NCBI GenBank assembly: GCA_913057725.1
Contig: CAJXOS010000024.1
Span: 1-55,465 of the forward strand
Length of the DNA: 55,465 nucleotides
Direction of reading: 5' to 3'
DNA from: an uncultured Lewinella sp.
GTDB lineage: Bacteria > Bacteroidota > Bacteroidia > Chitinophagales > Saprospiraceae
The position numbers and the translations under genes are program-made. Below, piece after piece: positions 52,855 through 55,465 of the stretch; the stretch's first letter is position 1, and each line of letters opens with the position of its first letter. The notes beneath the pieces are model-generated. The model was not told the origin of the DNA and did not search any database. It saw only the letters and a list, made by a program, of their open reading frames with translations.

Positions 52855-54411
52855 CTACCTACGTCGCAACGTCACCACCGGGCAGATCATTTCCTCCAAG
52901 CTGATACCTCCATGCTGGAAGGTATTACGGTAGTAATTGTTGTAGTAGTTATAGTTATTTGGATACAAGAAGTATTTATCCTCCTTAGCAAAGATGAAGG
53001 TCGAACTTACGTTCGGACGAGGTAAGCCGGCTTGATAGGGATCGCGTACCTCCAAAACATCTTTCTTATCGTAGTTGAGGTTCTTACCCACCTTGTAACG
53101 AAGATTCGTCGTAGTATCCCGGTCACCAACCACTTTCGATGGGGTATTAACCCGAATGGTACCGTGATCTGTGGTCACAACTAGCTTTACATCCTCGCGT
53201 TCAGCAATGCGCTGGAGCGCTGACCAAAGCGGAGAGTTGCGGAACCAGGATGCAGTTAGCGAGCGGTAAGCCTTCTCATCACTTGCCAGCTCCTTGAGCA
53301 CTTCCATCTCGGTACGAGCGTGAGACAACATGTCGATAAAGTTGTAAACGATCACTGTTAGATCATTGTGCATATGATCGAGGATGTTGTCCTCCATCTG
53401 TTTGGCTTTATTGACGTTAGTGATCTTCATGTAGCTCACCTTCACATCTCGGCGAACCAAACGCTTCACCTGTGCTTGAAGGAGTTCCTCCTCGTGGTTA
53501 TTCTTACCTCCTTCATCGGTATCATTCTTCCACAATCTACGGTAGTGCTTCTCGATATCTGCTGGCAACATGCCTGCGAAGATGGCATTACGGCTATACT
53601 GTGTAGTCGTAGGAAGAATACTACAGAAGAAGTCTTCTTCCTCTACCCGATAAGATTGGTTGATAATTGGCTCAATAACCTTCCACTGATCGTAACGCAG
53701 GTTATCCAATAGAACCATTACGGTAGGACGATTTTCTTTGAGTTGCGGCAGAACTTTCTCCCGCAACAGACGGTCACTCATCACTGGGCCACTCCCCTCC
53801 TTCAACCAATCCAAGTAGTTCTTGACAATAAATTTGGAGAAAGCATTATTGGCTTCATTCTTCTGCATAGACAAAATATCGCCCATAGCAGTAGAATTGC
53901 TCTCATCGATCTTGATCTCCCAGTTGACGATCCGCTTATAGATATCCACCCATTCGGCGTAGTTTAGGCCGCTATTGATTTCCATCAGAATCTGACGAAA
54001 CTCCTGTTGGTAATCCGAGCTAGTCTTTTCGCGAACAAGACGCTTGTTATCGATTAGCCTTTTAAGCGTTAGCAGGATTTGGTTAGGATTCACCGGCTTG
54101 ATTAGATAATCGCTAATCTGAGAACCAATGGCTTCCTCCATTACTGTTTCCGCCTCATTCTTGGTAATCATTACCACAGGAATATTCGGACGAATTTCCT
54201 TGATTTTGGCCAAGGTTTCCAAACCAGTGATACCAGGCATACTTTCATCTAGAAAGACAACATCAAACTCATTGCTTTCTTCAATTTCTTCCAGGGCATC
54301 GTGTCCGTTGGTTACGGTAGTAACTACGTAACCTTTCTTTTCTAAAAACATTAGCTGAGGCTTGAGCAAATCGATCTCATCATCAGCCCAGAGAATCTTA
54401 ATTTCGTCCAT
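52855..54411 (-). CDS. porX: Response regulator PorX with PglZ/alkaline-phosphatase-like domain
   Basis: PorX is the regulator of type IX secretion gene expression. The 518-residue protein has an N-terminal receiver (acidic pair WADDE, phospho-acceptor Asp55 in VVFLDESMPGITG, Lys in YLIKPVNP). A helical linker follows, and from ~220 a PglZ-type alkaline-phosphatase-like domain: VMVLLDNLRYDQWKVI, the Thr-rich active-site segment PTTTQYSRNA (~270), VYNFIDMLSHAR and VVTTDHGTI. In P. gingivalis PorX works with PorY and the ECF sigma factor SigP and hydrolyses oligonucleotides through the PglZ domain. Its partner kinase is not in the window. Full-length and intact. Confidence 0.93.
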   Translation of the reverse strand: MDEIKILWADDEIDLLKPQLMFLEKKGYVVTTVTNGHDALEEIEESNEFDVVFLDESMPGITGLETLAKIKEIRPNIPVVMITKNEAETVMEEAIGSQISDYLIKPVNPNQILLTLKRLIDNKRLVREKTSSDYQQEFRQILMEINSGLNYAEWVDIYKRIVNWEIKIDESNSTAMGDILSMQKNEANNAFSKFIVKNYLDWLKEGSGPVMSDRLLREKVLPQLKENRPTVMVLLDNLRYDQWKVIEPIINQSYRVEEEDFFCSILPTTTQYSRNAIFAGMLPADIEKHYRRLWKNDTDEGGKNNHEEELLQAQVKRLVRRDVKVSYMKITNVNKAKQMEDNILDHMHNDLTVIVYNFIDMLSHARTEMEVLKELASDEKAYRSLTASWFRNSPLWSALQRIAEREDVKLVVTTDHGTIRVNTPSKVVGDRDTTTNLRYKVGKNLNYDKKDVLEVRDPYQAGLPRPNVSSTFIFAKEDKYFLYPNNYNYYNNYYRNTFQHGGISLEEMICPVVTLRRR

Positions 54412-54448
54412 ATTTGGCGGCGTGTTCTGTGGTTGGGTGGTTAAACGT

Positions 54449-54456
54449 CAAATGTA
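54449..54456 (-). promoter_or_regulatory. -7 promoter element for porX
   Basis: TACATTTG on the minus strand, full TAnnTTTG match, about 38 bp before the porX ATG. The same octamer precedes porU. Confidence 0.55.
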
Positions 54457-54544
54457 ATCATTCCAAGTAGAAACCACTTGCATGTAGCCTTGATAATCAC
54501 ATCGACAAAAGTATCAACGAAGGGAATCACAAGAAGGATATGAA

Positions 54545-54577
54545 TTTGATGGTAATTTTTCAAATTCGTTACCTTTA
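54545..54577 (+). promoter_or_regulatory. Candidate promoter of the SAM hydrolase family gene
   Basis: TTTG at 54545-54548 as -33 and TACCTTTA at 54570-54577 as a near-match to TAnnTTTG, 21 bp between. It would give a leader of about 36 nt before the TTG start. Confidence 0.4.
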
Positions 54578-54619
54578 CGACTCTACAGTAGATCTACAGA
54601 CTAGAAAAGAGCTTAGACA

Positions 54620-55420
54620 TTGAACCGCACACCTCCTATTGTAACGATCACCTCTGATTTTGGCCGACGCGACTACCATCTAGCGCTCATTAAGGGAAGT
54701 ATCTTAAGACAAACGCCGGATGCTCGGATTATCGATATCAGTCATGAAGTTGCCAACTACAACATTGTAGAGGGAGCATTCTTGTTTCGCCATGCCTGGC
54801 AAGCATTCCCAGTTGGGACGATTCACCTCTTGAGCATCAATGATTTTGACCAACCAGATCGGCCCTTCCTAGCGTTCACCCACGAAGGCCATCACTTCAT
54901 CGGACCAGACAATGGGCTCTTCTCTTTGGTCTTTGCGGATCGCCCAAGTGGAATATTTCAAATCAGTACAGAGGATATTGAGTTAAGCCGTTTTCCCATT
55001 GCGGATATTCTGGCTCAAGCGGTAGGACACCTTGCACAGGATTTTCCAGTAGGCGGTCTTGGCGTTGCGGTAGAAGAATGGATCGAACGAATCACCCTCC
55101 GCCCCGTTACTGGACCTAATCACATTCGGGGCTCTGTAGTCTATGTAGATCAATTTGACAATGTCATTCTAAATATTGACCGGGCACTCATGGAGAACGT
55201 GGGTGGTGGTCGTCCCTTTCAGCTATTCTTTAAGCGCCACTCTCCTATCAATCAACTTTCCGAGCACTACCATGATGTACCGGTTGGCGAAATGCTTTGC
55301 TGTTTCAACTCAGCTGATTTGTTAGAAATAGCGATTAATATGGATCGAGCTGCAGGCTTGTTGGGGCTTAAAGTAGAAGACACCGTACAAATCGACTTTT
55401 CGACGAAGGGGAAAGGTTAG
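54620..55420 (+). CDS. S-adenosyl-L-methionine hydrolase / SAM hydroxide adenosyltransferase (DUF62)
   Basis: A 266-residue enzyme of the DUF62/chlorinase-fluorinase-like family that uses hydroxide to split SAM into adenosine and methionine. Family features: ITSDFGRRDYHLALIKGSI (N-terminal, SDFG motif), IDISHEVANYNIVEGAFLF, HFIGPDNGLFSLVF and the C-terminal GSVVYVDQFDNVILNI. It starts with TTG at 54620: an in-frame TAG lies two codons upstream, so no earlier start exists. Length is normal for the family. It is divergent from porX; nothing else is visible in the last 45 bp of the window. Confidence 0.9.
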   Translation: MNRTPPIVTITSDFGRRDYHLALIKGSILRQTPDARIIDISHEVANYNIVEGAFLFRHAWQAFPVGTIHLLSINDFDQPDRPFLAFTHEGHHFIGPDNGLFSLVFADRPSGIFQISTEDIELSRFPIADILAQAVGHLAQDFPVGGLGVAVEEWIERITLRPVTGPNHIRGSVVYVDQFDNVILNIDRALMENVGGGRPFQLFFKRHSPINQLSEHYHDVPVGEMLCCFNSADLLEIAINMDRAAGLLGLKVEDTVQIDFSTKGKG

Positions 55421-55465
55421 TTGGTTAGATGGTGTTGGATAGCTTAGAGTTGTGTACTAAATCAT

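Overview
The window is from a Bacteroidota chromosome, most likely a Saprospiraceae/Lewinella-type marine or gliding lineage. Evidence: type IX secretion (T9SS) genes (porU, porV, gldJ, a porP/sprF homologue, porX), two large secreted proteins with gliding-motility (type B) C-terminal domains, AT-rich leaders instead of Shine-Dalgarno sites, and Bacteroidota-type promoters (TAnnTTTG at about -7). The taxon is inferred from gene content; no marker such as 16S rRNA is present.

Region 1 (1-10.2 kb) is mostly housekeeping and envelope genes: the end of a quinone oxidoreductase, a GNAT acetyltransferase, a tricorn-like periplasmic protease, a cupin, a pentapeptide-repeat protein, a small outer-membrane barrel, GTP cyclohydrolase II (ribA), an OmpA/TSP3 protein and a glutamate/leucine-type dehydrogenase. 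Region 2 (10.4-27.8 kb) is the T9SS region: a degenerate arginase-fold protein, murF, gldJ and porP/sprF on the minus strand, then porU, porV, a thioredoxin-SPOR protein and a 1541-residue SprB-repeat adhesin on the plus strand. The RNase P RNA gene (rnpB) lies on the minus strand between porV and the thioredoxin-SPOR gene.

Region 3 (27.8-52.3 kb) is an exopolysaccharide/capsule locus in several blocks. The minus-strand block is wza, wzc, flippase, glycosyltransferase, Wzy/ligase-like protein and an APH-like kinase. Upstream of it is a T9SS pair: an NHL-repeat type B cargo and a PorP-TSP3-OmpA fusion. Plus-strand blocks hold a DUF1972 glycosyltransferase with a WecA-like initiating transferase, and a kinase-like protein, a hexapeptide acyltransferase and two glycosyltransferases. 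Between the two plus blocks sits a minus-strand regulatory operon: a sigma54 activator with a receiver domain, a FIST-domain protein and a soluble hybrid histidine kinase with Hpt.

The most interesting signal is regulatory. Three sites match the sigma54 -24/-12 form (GG-N10-GC): before the DUF1972 glycosyltransferase, before the kinase-like gene, and at 52284 before no recognisable gene. A weaker fourth precedes wza. Each is preceded, about 55-90 bp upstream, by one or more copies of a 17-bp element close to TTGTCCCWTTTTGGGAA. I read this as a self-contained circuit in which the local kinase/FIST/activator operon switches on the polysaccharide genes through sigma54. The orphan fourth unit may make a small RNA or be the scar of a lost operon.

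Region 4 (52.3-55.4 kb) holds two tandem 69-nt hairpins with a compensatory base change, porX, and an S-adenosyl-L-methionine hydrolase family gene. No tRNA, rRNA, CRISPR array, intact insertion sequence or replication origin was seen.
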